A DNA stretch of 10,135 nt from Podochytrium sp. JEL0797 (GCA_027596195.1 JADGJG010000990.1:1-10135), one strand, 5' to 3'. Numbered from the stretch's first letter, positions 1-7,318 are shown. Notes: a model not told the origin generated them from the sequence alone. Program-made: numbers and translations.

Positions 1-69
1 TGCGAGGGTGGCACGTGGTAAGCGACGGGGCACGTGCGGGCGGAATAGGGTTCGAAGAGGATGACTAAG

Positions 70-326
70 CGGATGTGGCGGATTCCTTCATTGTTCCAGC
101 GGTGGAGAATGTGGAATCTGTGGAACCGGCGGTTTTGAATTCTGTCAGCGCTGAGTCATCTGGGACGACGGCTGTGGCTGCAAAACCTGCTGTTACGTCC
201 AAAAAGACTGTTGGGTTGGATTCTGGGAAAAAGGTCATCACGCCAAAGAAGGTGGTGGGTGTTGTTGCGAAGAGAAAATCGGGATTGCCTGGGACTCCGA
301 AACAGGCAACCAAAGCAAGCAAATGA
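70..326 (+). CDS. 3' end of an unidentified K/V/A-rich protein (last exon, partial)
   Basis: The frame is open from a stop at 66-68 to a TGA at 324-326 and has no convincing ATG. It is therefore best read as a final exon. A possible intron is 18-69 (GTAAGC donor, ending CTAAG); it joins in phase to an upstream frame through positions 2-17, but the branch site is not convincing. The roughly 85 residues are low complexity, rich in Ala, Val, Ser and Lys, and end in a basic tail with PKK, KRK and KQATKASK. Such a tail suits a nuclear or nucleic-acid-binding protein, but no domain is recognised. An AATAAA at 385-390, about 60 bp after the stop, supports this strand. The minus-strand frame over the same bases is taken as a shadow. 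Function unknown. Confidence 0.45.
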
Positions 327-384
327 AAACTCAAATATACTCAGTATTGTGTCGACCAATCGCGACCAGGCTCATTTTCCGGTT

Positions 385-390
385 AATAAA
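385..390 (+). terminator. Poly(A) signal AATAAA
   Basis: A canonical AATAAA lies about 60 bp after the stop of the upstream partial gene, at the distance expected for its 3' untranslated region. Confidence 0.45.
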
Positions 391-620
391 AGTCACAATG
401 TGGCAGTGCTATTCAGCGAGATTTGTCAGATTTACAATTTGTCTCAAATCTCGATTCTTTCGCATTCTGCCTCCCCCCTCCCTTTTCCTTCTCACCCTTT
501 TCCTCCCCTGTTTATTCGAAGATGAGCAACCGATAGTCAGGCGCAGCCGGAGCGTGAAGTGCCGGGCCGGGCGTACCGGGAACCCGGGAAGAAATCGCAG
601 GATATTGGGGTATCTTCATA
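391..620. other. Gene-free flank left of the transposons
   Basis: No convincing gene is seen. The stretch has a pyrimidine-rich tract at about 467-512 and a GC-rich block at about 540-600 with several CCGGG and CCCGGG motifs. A pyrimidine tract followed by ATG at 523 could mark a fungal promoter, but that ATG frame stops after four codons. A different frame stays open up to the insertion site. Confidence 0.4.
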
Positions 621-623
621 TAA
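621..623. repeat. TAA target-site duplication, left of element 1
   Basis: TAA abuts the left inverted repeat of element 1. The same triplet occurs at 3879-3881 and 6848-6850, at every transposon boundary in the window. Confidence 0.9.
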
Positions 624-646
624 GGCCCCGTTCGGCCCCGAATTTA
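624..646 (+). repeat. Element 1 left terminal inverted repeat
   Basis: This is 23 bp identical to the reverse complement of 3856-3878. It is built of a direct repeat GGCCCCG-TTC-GGCCCCG followed by AATTTA. Beyond 23 bp the two ends diverge. Confidence 0.95.
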
Positions 647-660
647 ATTTTTGACCTATT

Positions 661-754
661 TTTCGATAAACTGTTTTTCGTGGCGGGTACCGATTTATCG
701 ATAAATTTGAAAAACCGTTTATCCGTAAATTGCAAAAAGCCGTTTATTGATAAA
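661..754. repeat. Element 1 left subterminal palindrome array
   Basis: Three 12-mers follow one theme: TTTATCGATAAA at 694-705, TTTATCCGTAAA at 718-729 and TTTATTGATAAA at 743-754. A half copy, CGATAAAC, lies at 664-671. Similar motifs occur just inside the right end. Subterminal repeats of this kind are candidate binding sites for the transposase or its Myb-like partner. Confidence 0.75.
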
Positions 755-826
755 TTCCAGTCCAAAATCGATTGAAAATGGCCACGGAAAAAAACAGCAA
801 AATTCAATTCTCCAGAAAATCATTCG

Positions 827-832
827 TTTATT
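827..832 (-). terminator. Poly(A) signal of the element 1 transposase
   Basis: TTTATT on the plus strand reads AATAAA on the minus strand and starts one base after the transposase stop codon, so the 3' untranslated region is very short. Confidence 0.6.
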
Positions 833-833
833 A

Positions 834-2147
834 TTATTCGCCCCTTGCTCGCAACGCTCTCTGATAATCTGCCCACATGTCATCTGCAATGGATTCTCTC
901 CAAGTTTCTGCCTCCTCATCCCTCATCGCACCGTCGACCGGTCCATTCACGTCATTTCCAACGTTTGCTTCCGCCGCCCCTGCCTCCTCAAAGTCATCCT
1001 TCTCGTCCAAAGCAACAGAGCGAATAATATTGAACAAAATCGCGATGGCAATCACCAAGTCTCGTTGGGTTTCCAGTGGATATGACCGCATTGCCTTCAA
1101 GATGGGAAACCGCTTGACCAGACAGCCGAAAATCCGCTCAATCACGTTCCGCAGCACTGCGTGACGCAAATTGAATAGTTCAAACTTGTCGATGGGCCTA
1201 AAACGAAGCAGGCAGGATTGTCGGATACACCCAAAAAAAATCGCCGCACAAAATCTCCTAAAACGTACCGATGTTCTCGTAGTTGAGCAAATTCCTTCAA
1301 ATGGTACCGCACGCCACGATAAGGAACCAGCACCTTCTTGGTGAGCGCGTAGCCACCGTCCCCAAGGTAGAACTTGCCGTCTGGGATCTCAAAACCGTTG
1401 CGGCGCGCATCATCCAAAACTCGTCCATCATGTGCGGAGCCCTCCCAACCCGCATAAATAAAATGAAACATCATGTCGAGGCCGCAAACGCCGAGAACAT
1501 TTTGCGACAAAAATCCCTTCCGGTTGCGAAATGGATTCGCAGCAATCTCGTTGACACAGGCGCTGACGTGGGTGCCATCCAGAGCGCCTTGACAATTCTC
1601 GAACCACTTAAATCGGTAGTTGTTTAGCTCAGGCGGAGCGGAAGCGTCGGCAGTTGGTACATTCATGAACTGGGGTTGGAGGCGGAGAATGGCTTTGACG
1701 ACTCCGTTGAAGGATCTGCTCACAGTGTCGGCAGACCGTTGGAACCGTTCTTGCGCTACGCGATTCGAGCAGTTGGATCCAACTATATAGAGAAAGATGG
1801 CGACCTGCTCGTCATGGTTCATGAAGCGGACCGGCGGCAATTCGCCCGTTTCAATCAACAGTTCGACGAGTTTCCTGTTTTTGATTAGTTTTTGATTTGA
1901 ATAGAAAGGAACCCAGAAATACGTACTCAAACGTTGGAGGATCAACACGGAGGCTGTTGAGCATCCGAGACCGGTGGCCATTTTTCAACTCCTCCAACCA
2001 CATTGCGCCAGTGAGGACCGATGTATGCTGAGGGGTCTTGACAAACCGCGACTCAAGGAGAGGCATCAAAAGAAGGACTTGTGCAGCAAGCATTGCGAGA
2101 ATGGCTTTGGCAAGGAGACGTTTGCATTGTCGGCGGGTGATGTGCAT
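834..2147 (-). CDS. PIF/Harbinger transposase (DDE_Tnp_4 type), element 1
   Basis: The spliced coding sequence is complement(834-1197, 1269-1874, 1927-2147), 396 residues. The introns are 71 nt (1198-1268) and 52 nt (1875-1926). Both start GTACGT on the minus strand and both junctions restore family-like sequence (TFE-KLVELL and LREHR-PIDKFELFNLRH). Residues 90-135 (HDEQVAIFLYIVG, QERFQRSADTVSRSF) form the helix-turn-helix region. The nuclease core carries GALDGTHV (D173), GSAHDGRVL (D223), YLGDGGY (D246) and RNVIERIFG (E296), the acidic signatures of the family. The C-terminus is acidic. The start is the first true ATG, at 2147. It should cut and join the element ends in the nucleus with the Myb-like partner encoded divergently. 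Nothing looks broken. The family call is firm; activity is inferred. Confidence 0.93.
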
Positions 2148-2270
2148 TTTTGATAAAAAATTCGCGAAGACAAAAAATTTGTACAAGGGGTGGCTTTACA
2201 AGCGCGCTCGCTCGTTACCTGCTCGTTACCCGTGTTTGATTCCTAATCAGTCACCAAAATCTTCTCGAAA
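2148..2270. promoter_or_regulatory. Divergent promoter region between transposase and Myb-like gene
   Basis: Only 123 bp separate the two start codons, so both promoters must overlap here or extend into coding sequence. The stretch holds a tandem pair of GCTCGTTACC at 2210-2219 and 2221-2230, spaced 11 bp (about one helical turn), plus an AT-rich part at 2148-2180. No clear TATA box is seen. The 10-mer pair is the best candidate for a protein binding site. Confidence 0.6.
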
Positions 2271-3485
2271 ATGACAAGACCTACGGCGGTGCCTGTTCCA
2301 CCCACCGACGGTCAACCCGCTGCCGCGGCCGCAACTGCCCCACACTCTTGGATTCCGCAGCATACTACGTTTGCCATTACAACTATGCTTCAGCTGGCAA
2401 CCGAGGAAGGCCAACGCTCTGGGACCGGCTTCAAACCCCAAGCATGGAAGAAGACAGAGAGGGCGCTGAACACCACCTTCAACATTTCCATCACCGGCCA
2501 GCAACTCAAGAACAAGATGAACGCGGAGAAGGGCAAACTTTCCAGTATGGTCAGAATGGCGAATCTGAGCGGTTGGGGCTTTGACGACGTGTTGGGCAAA
2601 CCAACTGCCCCCGAGGACGTGATGAACGGCTACATCAATGTACGAGTATTTTCCCTTCGTTTTTTCCCCTCCATGGCCCCCTTTCCTTTATTACCTGCCT
2701 TTCTGATTCATTCACAACAGTCTTTGAAGGGCGCTGAAAAAGGTATTGCCAGGAGCATTGTCACGAACGGGTTGGCCAATCACAAAATCCTCTCAGAACT
2801 TTTCGAACGCAACTTGGCAACTGGTTTTATGGCTGCTGGCTCCCGGGCCTCTTCCCAGGCCAGCTCCCAGGCGTCTTTGCAGCTCTACTCGCAGTCGGCG
2901 CTTCAGCTTCGCGACTTGTTGGACTTCGACACGAACAATTTCGGTGATGACGATCCCCCAACTGATGCTGCGGGAAACATTCTTGGGACCAGCTCTTCTT
3001 CTGCCCCCACGCCAGTGTCTCTTCCAGTAGAACCTGTCAGGACTCCTACTCAACAGGGTGGGACCAAGCGCTCGTCTGCCACGAATGGGGAGCGTGACCA
3101 TCGTTCGCACAAGAAGACACCAACCGGTCAAGACCAGATTGCTGCTCTTGCTCAATCCATCCAGCAAGTTTCTGCCCTCCTCAATGCGCCCGATACTCCA
3201 TCGCCTCTCCCACCATCAGCTCCTGTCAACAACTTTGCCGGAGTTCCGGCTGATCATCAGATGGCGGTCCGTACGATGCAGAACCTGGGTGCTCTTCTCA
3301 CAAGATTGAACGGCCAATTCAATGGTGAGGAGTGCTCTTGGTTGAAACCCAGCAACATGTTCCAGTACAGCAACATTTTCCGCAGAAGCCCATATTTTGC
3401 GGCCTGTTTCTTGGGATGTGACGATGATGCAACCGCAGTCGGGTTCCTGAAGGATCTTTTTGAAACGAGATTCGATGTGGATTGA
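2271..3485 (+). CDS. Myb/SANT-like DNA-binding protein of element 1
   Basis: Exons 2271-2639 and 2721-3485 give 377 residues. The 81-nt intron (GTACGAGT donor, CTGATTCATTCACAACAG end) is a multiple of three, so the unspliced frame is also open, but its translation is rich in Phe and Pro and interrupts the domain. Residues 27-125 match the Myb/SANT-like pattern of PF12776: an early Trp, GFKPQAWKKTERALN, ITGQQLKNKMN, LSGWGFDD, and MNGYIN-SLKGAEKG across the splice. The middle is Ser/Gln-rich (SRASSQASSQASLQ) and then Pro/Thr-rich with a basic HKKT patch. The C-terminal 50 residues (CSWLKPSNMFQYSN, FLKDLFE) are better ordered. In known Harbinger systems the Myb-like protein binds subterminal DNA and helps bring the transposase into the nucleus. 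The same role is inferred here. Confidence 0.88.
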   Translation: MTRPTAVPVPPTDGQPAAAAATAPHSWIPQHTTFAITTMLQLATEEGQRSGTGFKPQAWKKTERALNTTFNISITGQQLKNKMNAEKGKLSSMVRMANLSGWGFDDVLGKPTAPEDVMNGYINVRVFSLRFFPSMAPFPLLPAFLIHSQQSLKGAEKGIARSIVTNGLANHKILSELFERNLATGFMAAGSRASSQASSQASLQLYSQSALQLRDLLDFDTNNFGDDDPPTDAAGNILGTSSSSAPTPVSLPVEPVRTPTQQGGTKRSSATNGERDHRSHKKTPTGQDQIAALAQSIQQVSALLNAPDTPSPLPPSAPVNNFAGVPADHQMAVRTMQNLGALLTRLNGQFNGEECSWLKPSNMFQYSNIFRRSPYFAACFLGCDDDATAVGFLKDLFETRFDVD

Positions 3486-3579
3486 TGAGTGAAGGTATTT
3501 TTTTGTTTCTTTTGTTTTTTACCCCTCTTTTCAAAATGGATACCCTGGATACCCTATTTCGATCTGCATTGTAAATTCC

Positions 3580-3585
3580 AATAAA
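3580..3585 (+). terminator. Poly(A) signal of the element 1 Myb-like gene
   Basis: AATAAA lies 94 bp after the stop at 3483-3485. It follows a duplicated GGATACCCT (3538-3555). Confidence 0.6.
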
Positions 3586-3660
3586 AAGTTCTTTTTTATC
3601 ATTTTGTGATTGTTTTGTTTTTTGTCAGTGAGGTGGAAAAGTAGGTCAGGACCAACTTAT

Positions 3661-3801
3661 CGAATTTATGCTATTTATGGTCAAAAATGAGAATAGCAAA
3701 TCACAGAAATAGTTTATGGTCGAAAACCGTTTATCAATAAACGGTTTATGACGACAAATAGTTTATGGCGACGAGAAATTCAAAAACAGTTTATCGATAA
3801 A
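3661..3801. repeat. Element 1 right subterminal palindrome array
   Basis: TTTATCAATAAA lies at 3730-3741 and TTTATCGATAAA at 3790-3801. They are interspersed with GTTTATGG or GTTTATGA half units near 3712, 3744 and 3760. The exact TTTATCGATAAA palindrome also occurs in the left array, which suggests a shared recognition site at both ends. Confidence 0.75.
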
Positions 3802-3855
3802 TTCCATAATGAGAAATTCAAAAAATTCCGTGATTTCCTCACCAAAGAAATTCAA

Positions 3856-3878
3856 TAAATTCGGGGCCGAACGGGGCC
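3856..3878 (-). repeat. Element 1 right terminal inverted repeat
   Basis: Perfect 23-bp inverted match to 624-646, directly followed by the TAA target duplication at 3879-3881. Confidence 0.95.
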
Positions 3879-3881
3879 TAA
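3879..3881. repeat. TAA shared by both transposons
   Basis: This triplet is at once the right target duplication of element 1 and the left target duplication of element 2. No other base lies between the two terminal repeats. Confidence 0.92.
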
Positions 3882-3918
3882 GAGCATCTCCACCGGGGGG
3901 AGCAAATTTTCGAGCAAA
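3882..3918 (+). repeat. Element 2 left terminal inverted repeat
   Basis: This is 37 bp identical to the reverse complement of 6811-6847, with weaker similarity a few bases further in. It contains a run of six G and two GAGCAAA motifs. Confidence 0.96.
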
Positions 3919-4047
3919 AGCAAATAGATCAAATTTTTGCTTTTTTCGTTTGCACCAGGCCACCAAATTTTGGAGCATTTTGCTTTTCGAGGCAAAAGCA
4001 CGAGCAAACGTCTCAAATTTGCTCAAGAAACAGGCTGTTCGAGCAAA
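3900..4047. repeat. Element 2 left subterminal GAGCAAA cluster
   Basis: The motif GAGCAAA occurs at 3900-3906, 3912-3918, 4002-4008 and 4041-4047, and in reverse (TTTGCTC) at 4018-4024. A near copy, GAGCATT, is at 3973-3979. The first two copies lie in the terminal repeat. The stretch is the 5' untranslated/promoter part of the plus-strand gene and a candidate transposition-protein binding region. Confidence 0.7.
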
Positions 4048-4118
4048 CCGCATTCAAGGCCACACATCACCAACCCACTCCCCCAACTCCGTCACCACAC
4101 CTCCCAACGCAACCAATT

Positions 4119-5180
4119 ATGGCTGACGCTGCCCAAGGTATCTCTCTGCCCCTACACTTACTTCGATTGCTGACAACATGATGCCTGCGTTTGCCTCTCC
4201 CCTCGCCGATAGCCGCCTCTGTCCCTGACGCAGCTGCTGCTCCCCTCTCCGCTGCCGCCTCTCCAACACCTGCTGTCACAGCCACCACCCCGCAACAGAC
4301 AAAAAAGACGTCCTCGAAGCGCAAAGCCGGCACAAACGCTGCCCTGCCTGCGACGCGCGGGAAGAACTATGACACCGACGAGTCTGTGGCAATCACGGCT
4401 GCTTGGATTTTGGCATCGCAAGATGCCATTGCGGGGACGGATCAGAAGGCAGAAACGTTTTTCTCGAAGATGCGAGACCATGTGATCGCAGGGTTCACGT
4501 CCAACAGCGGTGTGCTGTATTCTGCCATTCCAAGCACGGCTGATCGAACCTGGTCCAACATTCAGGGTCACTGGAGTCAGATTTCAAAGGAAGTGCACGC
4601 GTTCATCGGGATTCTTGCCCCTCTTTTACGCCCCCCTCTCCCAAGTGGAACCACGTACGAAAATGCCATTGAGGCTGCGCTTACACATTTCAAGAAGGGC
4701 AACAACGACAAGGCATTCAAGTTCTACCCGTGCTGGCAGCTGTTGAAGGACGTCGACAAGTTCAACATTCGTGTCGAAGCCAAGATCAAAACTCCTGCCC
4801 GCGCGACTGCCTCTATAATCTCTGCTAACAGCGACATGCCAGATGCTGCTTTGGAGGAATCTGGAACCCCAACACGTCCTCCTGGGAAAAAGAAGGCCAA
4901 GCTGGAGGAGTCCAAGAGCTACAACATGCAGAGTATGCTCGCGGATTCTGCCAAGGCCAGCAAGGAACGCAATGAGATCATGCTTGCACAGAAGCTCTCG
5001 TTTGACAAGGGTATCGAGACTGTCGAGAAAATGACCGCAGCGTTCCAACAGCAGGCCAAACAACAAAATGATGACGACGTTCTGCGCATGGATTTGACCA
5101 AGTACAGCGGTAAAGTGAAGGAGTATTGGGAGAAGCGGCAGGATGCTATTTTGGAGGAGAGAATGTCAAAAGAGAATTAA
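4119..5180 (+). CDS. SANT / NAM-associated-like DNA-binding protein of element 2
   Basis: Exons 4119-4137 and 4213-5180 give 328 residues. The 75-nt intron (GTATCT donor, GCTGAC branch, GATAG acceptor) joins MADAAQ to the long frame in phase; without it the long frame has no ATG near its start. Residues 1-55 are Ala/Pro/Thr-rich with a basic KKTSSKRK patch, a likely nuclear signal. Residues 55-135 (TRGKNYDTDE, AITAAWILASQDAIAGTDQ, FFSKM, TWSNIQGHWSQI) match the SANT-like domain of proteins paired with plant-type Harbinger transposases. Residues 235-328 are charged and helical (SYNMQSMLADSAKASKERNE, YWEKRQDAILEERM), like the C-terminal NAM-associated region (PF14303). It is expected to bind the element ends and assist the transposase. 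The spliced start is convincing but short. Confidence 0.85.
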
Positions 5181-5196
5181 ATAAAATGGGTTTATT
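5180..5196. terminator. Back-to-back poly(A) signals between convergent genes
   Basis: AATAAA on the plus strand (5180-5185) overlaps the last base of the plus-strand stop. TTTATT at 5191-5196 is AATAAA on the minus strand and covers the minus-strand stop (5192-5194). Only 11 bp lie between the coding regions, so each transcript must end inside the other gene. Confidence 0.65.
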
Positions 5197-6695
5197 GTCT
5201 GCCTCTGTAATTCCACATGTTCTGAACCAGCAATCTCTTCAATCTGGCTCCAGCATTCTCATCATGCAAAGTGTCAAGAGTCTCAAGCATTCTTGCAAAT
5301 GGAGGAGCTGGAGCCTTTGCAGGTGTGTGCAAATTCGGTTGTGGAAGCGCAATATTGGCCTCAACTCCACCCAATCCTTGGTTACGAATGTCAGCAGGGG
5401 TTGGAATATCTTGCTGCATATCCTCGTACGTTTCCCGACGAATGCGGTAATGCTCAATAATCATGTTGTGGAGGACAACGAGGGCATCCATGATGAGCAC
5501 CATCTCTCCACGGAACCAGAGCTTGCATGGCTTGACAACGATCTCGAATTGCCCTTGAAACACACCAAATGTGCGCTCAACGTCTTTTCGAATCGCCTCT
5601 TGACCCTTGACGAAGCATTTGTCCATGGCCGTGATAGGATTCGTGATTGAAGAGATGAACACTGGCCATTTGGGGTATATTCCTGTTCCAAACGATGAGC
5701 AAAACGCAGGCAATGCATGAGGGAGAACGCACCATCCACAAGCCAATAACCAAAAGTGAATTGATGACCATCCAACTCCCAATCACATGGTGGGGACACT
5801 CCTCGCGCCAAAAGGTCCAGCAATGGCGATTTTGAAACGATGTTGATGTCATTGTTGCTTCCAGGAAGGCCAAAGTATGCATGCCAGATCCAAAGATCGT
5901 AGGAAGCAACTGCTTCAAGAACCATGGTGGCAGTGCCTTCCTTGCCCTGATATTGCCCTTTCAACGCGCTCGGGCAGTTTTTCCAGTGCCAGTGCATGCA
6001 ATCCAGGGATCCCAACATTCCAGGAAAGCCACGCGCAGCATTTTCGGCCATCAAACGCGTCATGTCCTCCTCAGCGGGTGAGCGCAAATATTCGGCACCA
6101 TACAGCTCCGACTCCGACTTGCAGAATTCTGAGATGAAGTCAATATTAATCTCACAACCCCCCCCGCTCACGCGTGCGAAATTACAAGCCACATACCTTT
6201 CACACACAGCAGAACAGTGCTTTCCCCAATCTTGAAGTGCTCGTCAACCAGGTCAGCTGCGATTCCGTAACAAAGAACCCTCCATGCGGCGCAAATCTTC
6301 TGCAACGCACTCAATCCCATTTGACCGACAGCATTGGTGCGTTGCTGAAAGAATGGGTTGTGGGCTTCAACACGCTCGACAATGCTCATGAACAGAATCC
6401 GGGGCATTCGAAAGCGGCGACGAAAAAGAGCCTCGCCATAGCGAGGTTCTGGAGCGAAGTAGTCGTCATAGAGGATTTGATGGAATCTCGCGAATTCGCG
6501 GTTGGCGTTGGGGGCACGGCCTGGCGCGGATCCACCTCGTTTGACTTCTTCGTCCTCAGCGTCGATAAGCGCCAGCAGAACCTCGAAAGAGTCGTCAACA
6601 CCGCCACTTTGAAGCATTTGGCCACCGTTGAGAAAAACTTGATGGATCGCTTGTTGTGCGAGCGTTTTGAAGAGCACGGTTGGGTTGGCGATCAT
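5192..6695 (-). CDS. PIF/Harbinger transposase (Plant_tran type), element 2
   Basis: The spliced coding sequence is complement(5192-5682, 5733-6128, 6197-6695), 461 residues. The introns are 50 nt (5683-5732, GTGCGT donor) and 68 nt (6129-6196, GTATGT donor, TTGAC branch). Both junctions restore family sequence (VLLCVK-EFCKSES and YWLVDG-IYPKWPV). Residues 95-165 form the DNA-binding helical region. The nuclease core shows FPGMLGSLDCMHWHWKNCP (D209), LEAVASYDLWIWHAYFG, PGSNNDIN (D260), LVDGIYP (D298) and RKDVERTFGVFQ (E334), the signatures of PF04827-like transposases known from plants and other eukaryotes. The start is the first ATG inside the element, 152 bp from its end; the same frame runs open through the terminal repeat to an ATG outside the element, which is ignored. 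No break is seen. Confidence 0.93.
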
Positions 6696-6829
6696 TTGCT
6701 CAAAGATTTGCCTGGGATTTGCTTTGCGAGTGCTGTGGACACGATTTTTTTGGTTTGGCTTTTTTGCTCGGGAGAGATTTGATTGGCTCACACATCCCCG
6801 AGAATTTCCCTTTGCTCGAAAATTTGCTC
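6695..6829. repeat. Element 2 right subterminal TTTGCTC cluster
   Basis: TTTGCTC, the reverse of GAGCAAA, occurs at 6695-6701, 6763-6769, 6811-6817 and 6823-6829, mirroring the left end. The innermost copy abuts the transposase start codon, so binding there could also affect transposase expression. Confidence 0.7.
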
Positions 6830-6847
6830 CCCCCGGTGGAGATGCTC
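6811..6847 (-). repeat. Element 2 right terminal inverted repeat
   Basis: Perfect 37-bp inverted match to 3882-3918, followed by TAA. Confidence 0.96.
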
Positions 6848-6850
6848 TAA
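6848..6850. repeat. TAA target-site duplication, right of element 2
   Basis: TAA abuts the right inverted repeat of element 2 and matches 3879-3881. Confidence 0.9.
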
Positions 6851-7318
6851 GTCTGCTTGCTGAGTCGCCCGATCGCATTATATTTTCGAGTTTCGGCGCG
6901 CGTTGCCTATTTCTTGGGTACAGCCTGATATCGCTTGAACGATTGGTATTGACTTGAGGAACTCATCTTCTAGTCACTCTGTTTTCAACCCCCCCAACCC
7001 CCCCAACCCCCCTATCACCTCTTCTCCAATCTCCATCTCTGGTTGATTATTATTATTCTTCTTTCTTCACTCGAATCTCGCGGTCAAACGCGTGAGTTGA
7101 GACTCAGTCGCGGTCCTCTCTTTATAGCCAAGCACGCGGGTGTGAGATGTTTGTTTTTTCATTCTGGCCCCTGCCTCATTATTTTTCGCGTCGATGTAAA
7201 GCTTGAATAAAATTAGATATTATCGCTCTCTCTCTCTGCATTTCGAAACTTCTATCTTCAGTATCCGGTCAATCAAAATATATCAGAAAATGCTAAGACA
7301 AATCTCATCAAACACGTC
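6851..7318. other. Intergenic region with C-rich repeat and promoter-like features
   Basis: No gene is supported. The part after the C-rich repeat has a pyrimidine-rich tract (about 7013-7075), a TTTATAG box near 7121 and a CT microsatellite near 7227, all typical of a fungal promoter for the gene beginning at 7319. An AATAAA at 7206-7211 has no obvious owner. Confidence 0.4.
6987..7012. repeat. AACCCCCCC tandem repeat (about 3 units)
   Basis: Three runs of 7, 7 and 6 C are separated by AA (9-bp period). The minus strand has G-runs that could fold into a G-quadruplex. It is too short and isolated to be a telomere. Confidence 0.8.

Larger units (their letters stand above)
624..3878. mobile_element. 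Element 1: complete PIF/Harbinger DNA transposon (3255 bp)
   Basis: The ends are perfect 23-bp inverted repeats starting GGCCCCGTTCGGCCCCG. They are flanked on both sides by TAA (621-623 and 3879-3881), the 3-bp duplication typical of PIF/Harbinger. Inside are a DDE_4-type transposase on the minus strand and a Myb/SANT-like protein on the plus strand, the normal gene pair of the superfamily. Both reading frames are intact after splicing, the terminal repeats are identical and the target duplication is perfect. That suggests a fairly recent and possibly autonomous copy. Palindromic repeats lie just inside both ends. Confidence 0.93.
3882..6847. mobile_element. Element 2: complete PIF/Harbinger DNA transposon (2966 bp)
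   Basis: The ends are perfect 37-bp inverted repeats beginning GAGCATCTCCACCGGGGGG, flanked by TAA (3879-3881 and 6848-6850). It carries a Plant_tran-type (PF04827-like) transposase on the minus strand and a SANT/NAM-associated-like protein on the plus strand, transcribed toward each other. Its transposase, terminal repeats and subterminal motif are all different from element 1, so the two belong to separate Harbinger lineages. Both genes splice into intact frames and the repeats are identical, which suggests recent insertion and possible autonomy. Confidence 0.94.

Noticed and set aside
1283..1627. Plus-strand open frame of 114 codons opposite the element 1 transposase
   Set aside because: It lies antisense to a clear transposase exon and has no recognisable domain. 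The same holds for the plus-strand frames at 877-1164, 1676-1888, 5126-5650 and 6174-6782.
2271..3485. Unspliced 404-residue version of the Myb-like protein
   Set aside because: The 81 bases at 2640-2720 have GTACGAGT and ACAACAG borders and translate to a Phe/Pro-rich insert inside the conserved domain. The spliced 377-residue form restores the domain.
6168..6878. Longer transposase frame beginning at an ATG at 6878
   Set aside because: That ATG lies outside element 2 and the frame runs through the terminal inverted repeat. A mobile gene would not depend on host sequence for its start, so the first internal ATG (6695) was chosen.
6987..7012. Interstitial telomere repeat
   Set aside because: The unit AACCCCCCC does not match the TTAGGG-type repeats of fungi and there are only three units.
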